The notes under the pieces were generated by a model that saw only the letters and a program-made list of their open reading frames with translations, was not told the origin of the DNA and made no database searches. Shown piece by piece: positions 1 through 12,079 of a stretch of DNA of 64,000 nt. This DNA comes from Nyssa sinensis (Eukaryota; Streptophyta; Magnoliopsida; Cornales; Nyssaceae), in assembly GCA_008638375.1 (NCBI GenBank), contig CM018038.1, positions 13,414,515 to 13,478,514 of the forward strand, given 5' to 3'. A program made the position numbers and the translations under genes. The number at the start of each line of letters is the position of its first letter. Position 1 is the first letter of the stretch.

Positions 1-1512
1 TCTTCCATTCCATGGCCTTTTCCTTCATCTGCTTACCCTTCTCTCCAACCATCAACTCTTTCACAAGGCTCTCCACTTCATCTCTCTTAACATCGCTGTT
101 TATCTCCATGCCAATGCCCCATTGACTGCAAGAGTACCAACAGTTGGTTTGTTGCTCTGCAAAGAATGGCCAGCAGATCATGGGTACGCCGCCACAAATG
201 CTTTCAAGAGTGGAATTCCAACCACTGTGAGTTAAAAATCCTCCGATAGAAGGGTGGCTGAGAACTTCTTGTTGTGGGCACCAACTTGCTAACAGGCCCC
301 TTTCCTTGGTCTCCCTCACCAACTCCGGTGGAAGGATAGCCGAATCACCGGTGACAAGATCAGGCCTAATTATCCACAAAAAGGACTGATTGCTATTAGC
401 AAGTCCCCAAGCAAACTCAACCAGTTGGTCGGGCGTCATGACAGTGATGCTTCCAAAATTCACGTAAACAAGAGAGTTGGGTTCTTTCGAGTCTAGCCAT
501 TCAAGACACTCCGGCTCCTCTTTCCATAGATTTGAACCTATGGACTTCAAACTGCTATCATCAACCTGATTCAGGATTAAATGTAAAGGCCCAATAGTGT
601 AAACAGGAGGAAGCATGGAAGAAAGTGCATTTACAACGTCACCCTCCAATTCCTCAAAAGTATTCAAAATAATGGCCGAAGCTTTCTTAGCTCTCTCAAC
701 TTCACCCAAGACAAATTTCACCATGAAATCGTCATGGTCAGTGGTTCTTAAGAAACTCGGAAAATCCTTCAAACGTATTCCTTTCATACTGGGTATCCAA
801 TCTATAACCGTATCCAAATACCCATTTGTCATATAACTCTCATCTGCAAGTAAAGAAAATGATAATATTAATGCCAAGCTTGAGATATGCAGAAATATAC
901 ATGCATATATGCTTGTATTCGATGTACATAACACATACATAAATAAATCTTTGAAAACACATGTATGTATGTATATTAGTATATATTGATACCTTTGAGT
1001 GGTATAAGACCCTTTTCGATGAGAATGGGGTACTGCACGTAACCCATGAAGCCACAGGCACTGGTTGTCCAGAAGAGAACTTCAGGTATGCCCAGTTCTT
1101 GAGCAGCTGCGAGAGTGAAGCTCATGACGCCGTCAGAAATGATGCAAGTGATTGGTGGTGCGTTGGAAGAAGAGGCGTCGTCATTGACTTTGCAAAGGAG
1201 GTCTTTAAATGGAGCTAAGCCGTGTTCGGTGAAGGACTTGCATAAGCTGGGGATATCTTGGGTGGCGTCGGCATCCGACGGAGGAAGGCCATCGGGAATG
1301 GTTTCGAATTGGAAGGAAGAGGTGCCGTTGAGTGAGTCAGGACCTCGGGATTTGAGGAGGCGTTTGTGGTTGAACTCAGAGTTAACAAAGGTGATGTGAA
1401 AGCCTCTGTAATTGAGGAGCTTTGCCAATTTGAGCATGGGGTTTATGTGACCTTGAGCTGGGTATGGTATGCAAAGTGCATGAGGCTTCTCTAGCAGACC
1501 CAGAGAACCCAT
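1..1512 (-). CDS. UGT-1: UGT85A-like UDP-glucosyltransferase (3' end beyond window)
   Basis: Family-1 glycosyltransferase, expected to move glucose from UDP-glucose to a small hydroxylated acceptor in the cytosol. Exon 1 is 993-1512 and exon 2 is 843 down to 1; the intron at 844-992 has GT-AG ends and splits an Asp codon (phase 1), the usual UGT85A position. The start [10 protein letters not shown] aligns with the two sister genes; an upstream in-frame ATG at 1674 lies before the TATA box and is rejected. The N-terminal segment PAQGHINPM holds the catalytic His (residue 22), and Asp127 lies in CIISDG. The PSPG sugar-donor box starts [12 protein letters not shown] and ends in Gln, typical of UDP-glucose users. 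The visible exon 2 has no net indel against UGT-2, so it should be open; about 31 C-terminal codons lie outside the window. Acceptor unknown; 7-deoxyloganetin or cyanohydrin-type activities are known in this family but cannot be assigned here. Confidence 0.9.
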
Positions 1513-1570
1513 TCTCTCTGTGTGTGAGATGCTGATCAGCTGATGGCAAGAAAAATAGGCTACTGCCTCA

Positions 1571-1580
1571 CTTTTATAGC
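1571..1580 (-). promoter_or_regulatory. TATA box of UGT-1
   Basis: The minus strand reads GCTATAAAAG about 60 bases before the UGT-1 start codon. The same box stands before UGT-2 but is altered before UGT-3. Confidence 0.7.
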
Positions 1581-1674
1581 CCAGCAAAGAGAGCCAAAAG
1601 CTTTCCACACGCATACAGTGAAAGTCAAATGAATCATGCAAGCTTAAAAAAATGCAATCTTCCATTACAGCCAA

Positions 1675-2739
1675 ATCGGAAGGTCAATTACGCTTTCGGG
1701 CAAAGTTGAACAAGGCGGTTTGTTTTTTCTTTGGTAATAGGTGAAAATTTTGGATCATCTTTTATTTAATTATGTATATTTTTTTAATAAAGTAAAACAT
1801 GGTATTCTAACATGACATCAGCAACAATTTTTTTTTTAAAATATCCATTTTACCCTTAAAAATAATAGAAAGAACAATATTATCCACAAAAGTAAACTTA
1901 AAATTACATCAATGCTCTTAATACAATCAACACATTCTACACGTGGAAACCATTTTTTTTTAATTTAAAAAACAAGACAAACTCTCAAAAATTATTCTCT
2001 TTATAAAATATATTTTCTCTCTAAAATTATATATAATCTCTTTCTAAAACTAATTTATCTTTTCAAAAATTTTCTCTACCTAAAAATATAATGTCCAAAT
2101 TTATGTTTAAAACTTTATCTAAAATATTTTTTTAATTAAAATCTCACTTTAAAATTTTCATAATTTATTGTTCTCATTTTTCTAGAATTATTTTCTTCTA
2201 CAATTATATATAGTTTCTCTCTAAACACTCAAAGTATCTGCCCATTGAAAAAAGAAATTTAAAAGTATTTTTTTTAAAAAAAAGTTTACAAGATATAAAA
2301 TTCCAATAGAGTGAAGAAGAACTTAAGAGCAAAGTCAATTGGGGTAGAAGGAAAAAAGAACATATACCTACTATTTAGCTTTTTCATAATACATTGAGAA
2401 ATGAAAAATACACGCCTAATTTGCTTCCTAACATCAAATTTACAGAACCAATCAATGACTAAACCAAAAGTATGCATTCCAACATCATCCCATTATATAT
2501 ATATATATATATATATATTATATTTATAATTTGATCTCTTTAACTAAAATTTCTAAATCCAATGGCTAAGAGTTATAATACTAAAAAATTCTTAAATGAA
2601 TTGGTGCAGTGAAGTGTCAATGCACCTTTACAGTAATATCATCTAAAGTGTCATATGACTCAAATTTTTTAGTACAGTATAATTTAATGGCTAAGATCAT
2701 TGCAAAGGACATATTACAATGTGGTACTTCAGACCTAAT
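1675..2739. other. AT-rich non-coding flank upstream of UGT-1
   Basis: No coding signal. Similarity to the UGT-2 upstream region stops near 1666 and resumes weakly near 1785 and clearly from 2521. The gap reflects about 1.4 kb present only in the UGT-2 copy, or lost here. A short TA run lies at 2497-2519. Confidence 0.6.
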
Positions 2740-2744
2740 AGAAA

Positions 2745-3265
2745 ATCAAAAAAATATTAAAAAAATTTTTCAATTTAAAATGTTCATGATATATTTTTTT
2801 TTATCTAAAAGATCCAAAAAAAACTTTTAATACAAAAAAATTCAATTATTAACGTCCATCCTAACACCGTTAAAAACTATTATTGATTAGATCAAAATAA
2901 TCTTCAAGATATATTTTAAAAAATACTAAATAATAGATACAACAAATTTTTCATTTAAAAAAAACATAACATTTTTTTAATTTATCTAGAATGCCTAAAA
3001 AAAAAAATTTTACTTTATAAAATGTTATAATTTTTTTGGGATTGAAAAATTTATTTTATATACTTTTTAGTATTTTTCTTTTTAAAATATATCTTGAAGG
3101 TCATTTTAGTATAATCAGTAATATTTTTTAATAATATTAAAATGAAAGTTAACAATTAAACATTTTTATATTAAATTTATTTTTTTTGAACTTTTTATAT
3201 AGAAAAAATGTATCATGAATTTTTTAGATTAAAAAAATTGATTTTAATAATTTTTTCATATTTTT
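2745..3265. mobile_element. Long palindromic (foldback) element, copy 1 of 4
   Basis: An AT-rich stretch of about 520 bases whose left arm (cgttaaaaactattattgatt, atatattttaaaaaatacta) returns as its reverse complement in the right arm, so the whole folds into a hairpin. Homologous copies lie at 19407-19935, 25005-25520 and 38605-39125. It encodes nothing. It looks like a foldback MITE; ends and target duplications could not be fixed by eye. Confidence 0.6.
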
Positions 3266-3429
3266 TGCTAAAAAATATCTTTAGAAATGAAATAAATGAA
3301 ATTTTTTTTTTGAATGTAACTGATACATAGACAAGTAACATGTGTTTTTAATGTGCTCATTAATTTTAATAAAAGATATTATATATTATAAAATATTATT
3401 AAAAAAATATATTCAGTCAAAAAAATCCA

Positions 3430-3725
3430 CAAACCCCAGTAAAGACTCCAATAATAAATGGTGGTCGACTCATTGTAACCTCAAGTGGTGCGATAATCAA
3501 TGCTGCAACTATGCGTCAGATTGAGAGTGATGAGATGGTATGGTCAACCACACCACCCCCACACCACCGGCACAAACTGTTTGTTTCTGGCTCATTCAAC
3601 GCCTCGTGAGCTGAAAATCTTTTGGGTCTGTCTATCCTTCTCACGAATGCAAGTTGTAGTAGTTTGATTCAGATGTCAAACCCGACGAGAGAGAGAGAGA
3701 AGTCTACCATGACTGCCATGTCTCG
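3430..3725. repeat. Conserved non-coding block of the duplication unit, copy in unit 1
   Basis: This less AT-rich block contains GGTGCGATAATCAATGCTGC, CAACGCCTCGTGAGCTGAAA and a short GA run. It recurs at 25670-25960 and more diverged at 58225-58420. Part of it recurs near 38120-38300. It has no stable reading frame and no match to a family I recognise. It is the best marker for aligning the three UGT units. Confidence 0.6.
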
Positions 3726-3766
3726 TTAGAGCAAACAGCGTGGACGCAAGGGTGATAAAAGTAGTA

Positions 3767-4021
3767 CTCCTCCGTCCGTCACAAATTAAAAGTTGTTTAT
3801 TTTATTTTGAGATGTTTTATTATAAGAATTTTTTTTGAAAAGATAATGTATAAATTATTGTAAAATTCTTTAACTTATCTTTTTTATGAATATAATATTT
3901 AATATAGAATGAAGTTAATTTTATAAATTTATATTTTATCTAAGCGTGAAATTATTAAATATTGGGCCACATTATAAAGTTTATTTTCACAAAATAGACT
4001 ATTTTTATGGGACAAAGAGAG
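3767..4021. mobile_element. Stowaway-like (Tc1/mariner) MITE, unit 1 copy
   Basis: A 255-base element starts CTCCTCCGTCCGTC and ends GGGACAAAGAGAG, the terminal signature of Stowaway-like MITEs, and is bordered by TA on both sides. The ortholog in unit 2 lies at 26011-26274, so insertion came before that duplication. No copy was seen in unit 3. Confidence 0.75.
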
Positions 4022-5205
4022 TATTGTTTTTTTATTTTTTCAGGTAATGTTATTATAAGCTTAATTTCAAATGGAATCTCCAAATTAGATGTGAAGTTAT
4101 TAGAATAAATAAAAATTTAATTTCAAAAATCATCCACAAATTAAAAATAAAATAATTAGGATAAATAAAAACTCAATTCTAAAAATATTCAATGATTAAA
4201 ATATCTTGTATTATATGAGCTCAAGTTTATAGTAGTATTATTATTTTCTTAAATGTGACCCACTAATAGATATTCAAAATTATTATACCATCATTTATAT
4301 CCCAAATGATGTGAAATTAAATAATCATTCAAAACACTAAAAGACATATTATTTGAGAAGTAAATTTTAATATAAAAATTAGAGACATTAAACAAAATTA
4401 TTTTATTCCAAACACAAATTTTATATATATAAAGAAACTCTCTTAGTGTAACAATTCCTTCAAAAATTTGACTAAATGCTTAAATCGCATTTTCTAAAAC
4501 GATTTTTTTTTATGAAAAAAATAAAAAAAAACTATTCCAAACTAGATTCATTCGGTCGTCACACGAGATGGTGGACAACAGTCATTTTCATTTTCATACT
4601 AACTCTATCATCGAAAGAAATAAAAATATAAGCCAACTTTATTAGACGTCTCTATTTTTTATTTAAATATTATACTTATACGATTTTCATTATTTTAGAA
4701 TATATATATATATATAGATATATTATTGTTTTATTGTGGACTATGGAAAATTTCAGTTGTGCAACGACGGAAATAAGTCGGCATGCGGTGGGAATGACGA
4801 ACTTGGTGACAGATATACAGAGCATTTGGACTTTGACTCATCTACAATTTAATATTCTTCTAATTCGTTTATGATGTGTTTCGTATTATTTGAATAGTCA
4901 TATAAAATAAAAATGAATCAGTTCATGTTATCCGTTATCGATTTTTTTATATGTCAAAAAATGAATTATTATATTTATTATTAACCAAGATCCATTGTAT
5001 ACAAATGGTTGCCCCTTTCCCCAATTGTGAAGTAGCATCTCTTAACAAAAAGTGAAGTGTGAATTGGGATTCTAATTGAATCTTATAATTCCTAAGGCAC
5101 TTGTGAGAAAATTTTGAAATTTTGTATACAATCAATTGTAAAAATTTATCTCTAAATATATATATTGACAATTCATTCTAAAAATTTATGTTTTGTGTTA
5201 ATAAT
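4022..5205. other. AT-rich non-coding flank, paralogous to 36039-37541
   Basis: No gene seen. Around 4052-4062 the sequence ttattataagctta is the empty counterpart of the element B insertion site. Compared with unit 2 it lacks about 340 bases near 4890 that units 2 and 3 retain, so it probably suffered a deletion. A motif near 4780 (gcggtgggaatgacgaactt) recurs at 36790 and, diverged, at 60705. Confidence 0.65.
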
Positions 5206-5805
5206 TGATGCTGCACTTTCTAATTAGTGGGTTCCGCTCTTCGTCGCTTGTCGAACACTCAAACAAGAAAATCAGAGGGCCACTGAGTTGGCTCCGACGA
5301 TAGTCACTCCGACGATAGTCACTCCGATAATAAAGTTAATAAAAATTAAAGTAAATGATTGTAATTGAAAGTAATTGAATGACTGTAAACTAAAAGCGCA
5401 CCTTAGGGTTCAATTTATAGGTTGTGGATTCTCCTAAGTTGATTAGGATTCGACCTCGTAAAAGTAGGGATTTGATTGTCATCAGAGAATGAAAATTACT
5501 ATGTTAAACACTGCGCTCCATGAGAATAGGAAGTGAAAGATATCCAAGAGTGAAAGTTTCCTTGTTGCGCACAGTTTCTTTATCTTTAGCTTGGTAGGGT
5601 GTCTAAGGCGACAATCAGCTCAGGAGCCTATCTTGTATGAGTATAATGCCTTTTGAGTTGAAGATGAGATTGGAAGTTGCGCGGGGTTCCAAGCTAATGA
5701 GCTCTGGAGCCCATAGGTATAAACTTGTTCTGGATGGACGAGTTTTGGCTATTTTGTGTGTACACGTGTCATGTGGAGACTGGTCTGTCACTTTATGGCG
5801 TATCA
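5206..5805 (-). repeat. 3' LTR of element A
   Basis: 600 bases, TG...CA in element orientation (TGATACGCC to GCAGCATCA). A TATAAAT box lies at 5413-5419 on the minus strand. It holds short duplications missing from the other LTR: a repeated cgatagtcactccga and about 26 bases near 5680. Confidence 0.85.
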
Positions 5806-5821
5806 GTTACTCCCTCCCCCC
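5806..5821 (-). other. Polypurine tract of element A
   Basis: Minus strand GGGGGGAGGGAGTAAC directly precedes the 3' LTR, as required for plus-strand priming. Element B has the equivalent at 35444-35456. Confidence 0.75.
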
Positions 5822-5965
5822 GAGCCTTAGTTTAACGTACCGTGTAACTAGGGCTATGGGCTTCCGAAAAGTCATGCGTCTTATCACTTCGTCTTCCTAG
5901 ACGACCGTTGATGTGGCATTTATTGTGCACCCGCCGTTTGGGCTTTCGAGGCCATCATTCCTTCC

Positions 5966-6019
5966 AACCGCCACGACGGTTCGACTTGATGGACCCCCTA
6001 TTCTGTAAACCTATAGAAA
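5966..6019 (+). promoter_or_regulatory. Conserved promoter of the antisense gene, element A
   Basis: An imperfect palindrome AACCGCCACGACGGTT (5966-5981) is followed 30 bases later by TATAGAAA (6012-6019), about 250 bases before the antisense start codon. Elements B and C have the same two parts with spacing of 30 and 32 bases, preceded by a shared GGCCATCATT. Promoter function is inferred from conservation and position. Confidence 0.55.
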
Positions 6020-6603
6020 GAGGAGAAGGGGCATGCATATGCCTTTCCCCTCATCATTTTTATTGCCTCAAAAGAAATCTAGTAACCTCGCCATTGAGTT
6101 ATAATGATCAGAGAGTTTGAAAAGATCACCGTCGTTCAAAGCTCCCTTCTCCGGTCGTACCTCAAGTTTGGTTTGGTTCTTCTTCGTTCATTTTCTTTTT
6201 ATCTTTCATTCTTCTTTTTCTCCTCTGTTTTTTTTTTTTTTTTTTGTTTCTTCTACCCACAATGTCAGCCTCGGAGTCAATATCGGGCGTCAGTTATGGC
6301 ACATGAAGCTCTTCGGAGACAACTGTGCCATCCCAAATTCATATAATAGGCAACAATTCTTTCGGTGATGTTAGAAATAGGGTAGTAGAGTCCCCTTCCA
6401 GTCTTGAACTTAGGATTGTAGATGTCTTCCTTGAACCTAGGAACAGAGTGAGGGAGACCTTGGGTAGGCCTTCCCAACGAGAAGAAGGAGAAAACGCCAT
6501 TACTTAGGTTATGTTAAATAACTTGAGGGTTCCTTTCGACTTCCCTTCGAATGTGACCTACAGAGCCCTCAGCTCTTTGGATCTTCCTTCTGATGTTAGT
6601 TCG

Positions 6604-9282
6604 TGTAAAGATCTGAAAAATCAGGATAAATTTTTCATTTTGTCGGTAGGACACTATCCATGCATTATTTGTCGGTAGGGCACTATACATGCATTATTTA
6701 GACATAAGTTATGTTTAGAGGCATAATTTGAGTATACCATAGAAGGAAAATATGTTTATAATGTTAAAATACACCTCCTGTGAGAATTTGAGCAAAATCG
6801 AGGGTAGTTTAAAAAATGGACCCAAAAAGCATCCCAAGTGGCCTGGGTGGGCTTGGCCGCACCCGCCAACAGACGAAAATAAAGTTTTTTAAAAAATATC
6901 ATTTAAAATAATTTTAAGAACTTTAGTTAAAGCAAAATATTGAATTGAGGCGTTTCAGGATGAGTTGTAGTGTAACGGGACCCCGCGACTCATTAAGGGC
7001 AAAATGGTCTTTTCATTTCTTGACCCCTTTAGTATAAACAGGATCCTTAGGATCTAAAATATCATAATTTTCCGGAGAAACTATTGCAAGTCGTTCATGT
7101 AGAGAAACCATAAAGAAAACCTAAGTTTTTTCAACTTTCTACTTTCCAAAACTCATCTCTAATCATGGAATCTCTTAAGGCTTTCTTCTAGGAAGTTGTT
7201 CCCCACCACAAGGACTACAATCCTAGTGATTGGTTCGGCGTTGACGTGAACACAACTCCTCAGGGTTGAGAAAAACCCTTCTAGGTATGATATTTTGCTA
7301 AATAAAGAATAGAGTTAAGTTTAGTAGTGTTTTTATAAGTTGATTGTATGACTTACACACTTACTTATTGTTAGAAAACCACCTAGCATATAGTTACTTT
7401 GAAGACCTAGGGTTGGTATCTTGTGTACTTATGTATTCTTTGAGAATTTGGTGAAGTGATGAACATGTAATATGAATATATGTATAATTCATTGCATTCT
7501 AGCTTATGGTCATATAGACAAAGTCTTGTAGTTTGAAAGTTATAGTTTGCCCAATGTATTGGTACTTTGTGTACTTGTATAATCTTTGAGAACTTGGTGG
7601 GGTTGTGAACATGTAACTTGATTATATGTATAATTGATTGGATTATATGTATAATTGATTGGATTATATGCTATGTTCATGGAGACAAAGTTTTGTGATT
7701 TAAAAGTTATAGTTTGCTTTATGTATAATACATTATTTAAGGCACACTCCATGGATTTGATAAATGCCTCAATGAAATTGCATAAAAAAATCAAGACATC
7801 TTGGCATACTTAAATCTTTAGAAACATGGTGTATGTTGAGCACTTTGGTGTTATGCATTATGAGGGTGTAGATCTTGTGGTGAAAAACCCAAAATCTGGC
7901 CAATGACAGTACTCGCGTGCTGACGGGGGCGGACTGTGAAGCGAGGCATGGGTTGGGCATAGAGTTACATATGTGTGTCATGCATATTGCCATTGCATTG
8001 CATTAATGAATTAGGAGATTTATAGCTTATAAATGCTTACTTTGCATATGTCACGCCTTACATTTATTCTTTATATTAACATTGTGTCATATTGGGCCGT
8101 TGTGCTTACCCTATACGAGAAAATAATTTCAGGTGAGAACGAGGAAACAAAAGGCTTGGAGAAGCCTAGGTGATTTTTTGGCATGCCGTGGGATTATGGA
8201 ATAGAAGTTGGGATATTTGGCCCTTGGGGCATATTTTTTGTCGTATAAAGGCATAAGCCCTATGACATATGTATTAGCTTGTAAAATTTTGTATAGCATG
8301 AAAACAATGGACAAAGCCCTAAATTTGTAAAGAACATGAAGCTCATGACACTATATATATGGTGGATGTATGTTTTAAATTATGTATGAATGACTTTGTT
8401 GTTTTAAATTAAGTATGAATAGTTTAGTTGAATAAGATGATGTAGTTTGTTAGTTAGTTTAAGAGTGGTGGATTATGTTGTAAAATATTAGGTAAAAAAT
8501 GCTTAGAAAATAAAAGAGACTATGTCAAATATTTGTGAATTAAAAAGAGTTGTTGAGTGTATAAAATGTCCTATATATAAATAGGAAGAGTGCCAAAAAG
8601 TGGGGGTTAAAAACCTTGAGGAAGTAGGTTAAAAATTGAAAAAATTAGCTTGCAGCACTTTGAGAAAAAATTCAAAAAATGAAGAAAATAAGTTGCAGTA
8701 ATTACATTGTAACTACAAAAACAGCAGCCTAACAGCCAGCCCGCACGCGCACCTACAGGCCCTCCCCCCGCAGTGCCTACGCCCCGTACGCCAAGCCCTT
8801 GCACCCTTGCCACCAGCCCTTGGCCACTTGCCTTGGGCCATGTTTGGCCAACCCCTAGGCCATGTTGGCCAATCACCTTCGGCCAAGTTTGGCCACTCTT
8901 TTGAACCATGTTTGGCTACCCTTATGGGCCATGTTTGGCCACCCTTATGGGCCATGTTTGGCCACCCTTTAGAACCATGTTTGGTTACTACTTAGCAAAA
9001 TATTTGACCTTTACTTAGGCCATATTGGGCTACTAACCTTGACCATGCTTTGTCATCATTTTAGGCTATGTTAAACAACCATTTGGACCATGCTTGGCCA
9101 CCACCTTGGAGTTGGGTTATGAAAGCACCTAGGCTATGTTTAGCCTACACTTTAAGCCATTATAAGACATGATCTTGAAGATTAACAAGTACAAGGCAAT
9201 TAAAAATAAATATATTAATTTAATTTTTTTATTTTATTATTCTCATTCACACCTCGGGTTTATGAAAATTTGGGGCATGACA
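6604..9282. mobile_element. Nested LTR-type insertion, probably a long solo LTR
   Basis: 2679 bases start TGTAAAGATCTG, end GGGGCATGACA, and are flanked by a perfect GTTCG duplication (6599-6603, 9283-9287). The antisense gene of element A resumes in register after it. No gag or pol was found, and no long direct repeat at the two ends, so a solo LTR fits better than a short complete element. The terminal sequence and length recall Tekay/Del-type gypsy LTRs; strand unknown. Within it are a roughly 150-base duplication (7421-7560 against 7563-7730) and a degenerate GC-rich array. Confidence 0.7.
8810..9110. repeat. TGGCCA-rich minisatellite within the nested insertion
   Basis: About a dozen decayed units of roughly 23 bases around GGGCCATGTTTGGCCACCCT. 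They are near identical at 8907-8975 and drift outwards. Open frames across it are products of the repeat, not genes. Confidence 0.8.
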
Positions 9283-11361
9283 GTTCGGGCGAGATTTGTG
9301 TCTATCTCGAATGGTTTGAGATGGGACTCAAACTTCCCCTTCCTCCTTTAGTTAGGCAGTTCTTTTAGTGGTTCAACATTTGTCCTGCCGACCTCAATCT
9401 CAATAGTTGGAGACATCTATTAGGGTTTATAGTGTTAGGACATCTGAACGGTGTTGAGGTAGACCTTAACCTGATCCGTAGCAATATAGATCTGAAATAT
9501 ATGAGGTCGGAGGGCCTATTTTACATGTCCTTCGACAAGGGGTTCAGACCCCTCTCCTTAGTACCTACTTCTAATAAGACCTGAAAGAAGTGGTACTTCT
9601 TTGTGGGAGGAGGATGAGAGCTGGAGGACTTTCAGGATTAGACCTCAAAATTTCTCTTGAGTACCAAGTTTAAAGGTGAGACCCTCCTCTTCAATATAAC
9701 TCCGCTTTTGTTTTTCATATATATACTATTTGTCTAACCCCTGTGTTTGTGACTTCTGTGCAGACAAAAGAGCTTGGAAGAGGTCAATTTTCACTGTAAG
9801 CTTCTAGAAGAAGTACCAGAAGTTCCTCTAGGCCAACGACAAAGCTCACCCCACCATTCTCACCCCCACAAATCTGATGGACGCTGGCCTAGCGATATGT
9901 AAAGCTAGCAATTTGAAAAAGTCCCTGATGTCCAAATGGGCACTAGGGCAAAAAAAGAAGACGGTGGGGGAGACTTCATCTCCTGCCGACCCACCTCTTC
10001 AAGTGAAGAGGAGGAGGCTCCTCTCCAATTCTCCAGACCGTACTCTAGCTGAGGACGAGAAGGAGCCTCCTGTTGTAGTACCTGCGCTTCTCCCTACTTC
10101 TGAAGTCCCGACCAAGTGAAGGGGGAAGGGGAAGGCAGCTGTTGCTATTGAGGCGGCTAATGAGTCCTGGGCTTCTAGCCCAAAGCAATATAAGGGGTAG
10201 AATGCAAAGAAGATTGTTACATACCTTTTGTCCCTCCAGTTGAAGGTAACTTCTGAACTCTCTTCCTTCTTCTTTGTGTTTTGAAATTTTACTTGTTTTA
10301 ACTTGTCTATCTTTTGTTTTCCAGACTATGCATGGCATTGATGCCATTGTAGAGCTTCTGCGGACCTGGAGACGATTGACAATCTTCAGTCCGAGCTAAA
10401 TGAGGCTAGGCTGTAGTTGGGGACAACCCAGTCCACTACCACTACTGCCGAGGATAAGCTGAAAGAGGCGGCAAACTCCTTGTCCATCATGAAATTTGAA
10501 CGGGATTCCCTTGCTCGAAAGTTAGAAGACCTTCAAAGAGGTTTGATGACTTCCAAGCTACCTCCATCCAAAAGACCAAAGACACAGTCGAATCAGCCAA
10601 GGCCCAGATTGAAGCATAGATAAAGGTTGAAGTTGAGGAGATGGGTAGAAAGCTGATCGAGCATGGGTATAATACCTTCAGAGCCAAGCTCCTCACGAGG
10701 TACCCCGACCTCAACTTGACTGGGATTAATGGCGTCGAAGTCCCTCCTAGTTAGACTGAGGTTCGGGACAGTGATGATGAGGTAGCCCCTCCCGATCTTC
10801 CCCTGGCAAAAGCACCTGCTCAAGCTGATAAGGATGAAATATGCTGAATTTGGGGAGAACGAAGGAAGAGAGTGACGACGACATGGTGCAAAATGACTTT
10901 TTCCTCGTTCGGACCAGCTATAGTTTAGGATTTTTGTAATTGTATTTTGCTTCTTTGTAAACTTTCCGAGCTGATGTACTCTTTTGCCAATTATCAATGA
11001 AATTGACTTCTTCTAAACTTATGTGTGTTTGCATTTCAAAGAACTTTTGTTGATCGTCTCTTCAGAGTAGCAATACTTGTAAATTTTGTAAATTGTTGTG
11101 GATGTCAATAATATGCCAAATTTGCCATAGACTTCAGCATAGTTCTAGCTCATCACTGCTCTCTAATAAGACCTTGGGCTTTCGCCTTTTAAACTTGTAA
11201 TTAAACCAAGTAAGAATGTTCAGGAATTGAATAAACTTTAGATCTTCCCTTTAACTGAGTATGAGCTGAGAGCTGTCTTACGAGCAGAGAGAGTTGTAAT
11301 TAAATAATTATGGTAATTGAACAAATCTTCTGTAACCAGAATTGGAAATAACCTTTAATAA

Positions 11362-12045
11362 TTGAATTCACACCCAACAACCAATGCTTCTGGAAATTTG
11401 ATCGTCTTCCTTGAAAGACAAACCAAGCCTTCATTGATTGCTTTGAATATAAAGCCATTTTTCGAAGGCCACTTGATCACTATCCAGACCTATAATTCTT
11501 GTAATGGCTATAAGAGTTGTAGAGGTTCGTTCATTACGTTGGTCCAGACCTGCAACTCTTGCATCGGCTGCAAGGTTTTTAGGGTCTGTATATTGAGATG
11601 AACCAGACTTGTAACTCTTGCATTGGCTACAAGATTTTTAGGGTCTATACATTGAGATGGACCAAGCCTATAATACTTGCAATGAATACGAGGCTTTAGG
11701 AGTCATTGAGTTGGACAAGACTTGAGGTCTGTGCATTAAGTGGACCAAGCCTAAAGCACATGTAATGAATATAAGGCTTTAGGAGTCATTGAGATGGACC
11801 AGACTTGAGGTTTGTGCATTAAGTAGACCAAGCCTAAAGCACTTGTAATGAATACAAGGCTTTAGGAGTCATTGAGAGGGACCAGACTTGAGGTCTGTGT
11901 ATTAAGTGGACCAAGCCTAAAGCACTTGTAATGGATATAAGGCATTAGGAGTCATTGAGATGGACTAAGCTTGAGGTCTGTGCATTAAGTGGACCAAGCC
12001 TAAAGCACTTGTAATGGATACAAGGCGTTAGGAGTCATTGAGATG
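11362..12045. repeat. Tandem-repeat 3' region of element A (83-bp units)
   Basis: Between the end of pol and the end of the antisense gene lie units repeating every 83 bases: AGTCATTGAG starts at 11701, 11784, 11867, 11950 and 12033. Older units nearer 11520-11700 have a shorter period of about 60. The Tat lineage is known for hypervariable tandem repeats at this position. Its unit shares a core with the arrays in B and C. Confidence 0.85.
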
Positions 12046-12079
12046 AGAACACTTTTTGGGAAGTGAAAAAAGAAAATCT

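Larger units (their letters stand above)
6262..10846 (+). pseudogene. Antisense gene of element A (aORF), interrupted by a nested insertion
   Basis: This gene runs opposite to gag-pol between integrase and the 3' LTR. Start ATG at 6262 (MSASES) matches the starts in B and C. Exon 1 continues to 6603, is interrupted by 6604-9282, then runs 9283-9675. Introns are 9676-9763 and 10246-10324, both GT-AG and shared in position with B and C. Predicted regions: an N-terminal globular part with VDVFLEPRNRVRET and the YMRSEGLFYM / KKWYFFVGGG segments, a basic stretch KVKRRRL that may be a nuclear signal, and a C-terminal coiled coil. It resembles the plant family called putative gypsy type transposon (Pfam PF04195), from memory. 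Several stops (such as TAG at 6505-6507) kill it. Function unknown. Confidence 0.65.

Noticed and set aside
615..1399. Plus-strand open frames opposite UGT-1 (similar ones at 21688-22478 and 46108-46756)
   Set aside because: They are antisense shadows of the UGT exons, repeated in all three genes only because the exons are conserved.
1513..1674. N-terminal extension of UGT-1 from the ATG at 1674
   Set aside because: It would include the TATA box and is not shared by UGT-3; the MGSLGLL start matches the family.
8607..8995. Open frames rich in Gly, Trp and Pro on both strands
   Set aside because: Translation of the TGGCCA minisatellite in the nested insertion.
8810..9110. CRISPR-like array
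   Set aside because: Units are directly adjacent and decayed, with no unique spacers, in plant nuclear DNA.
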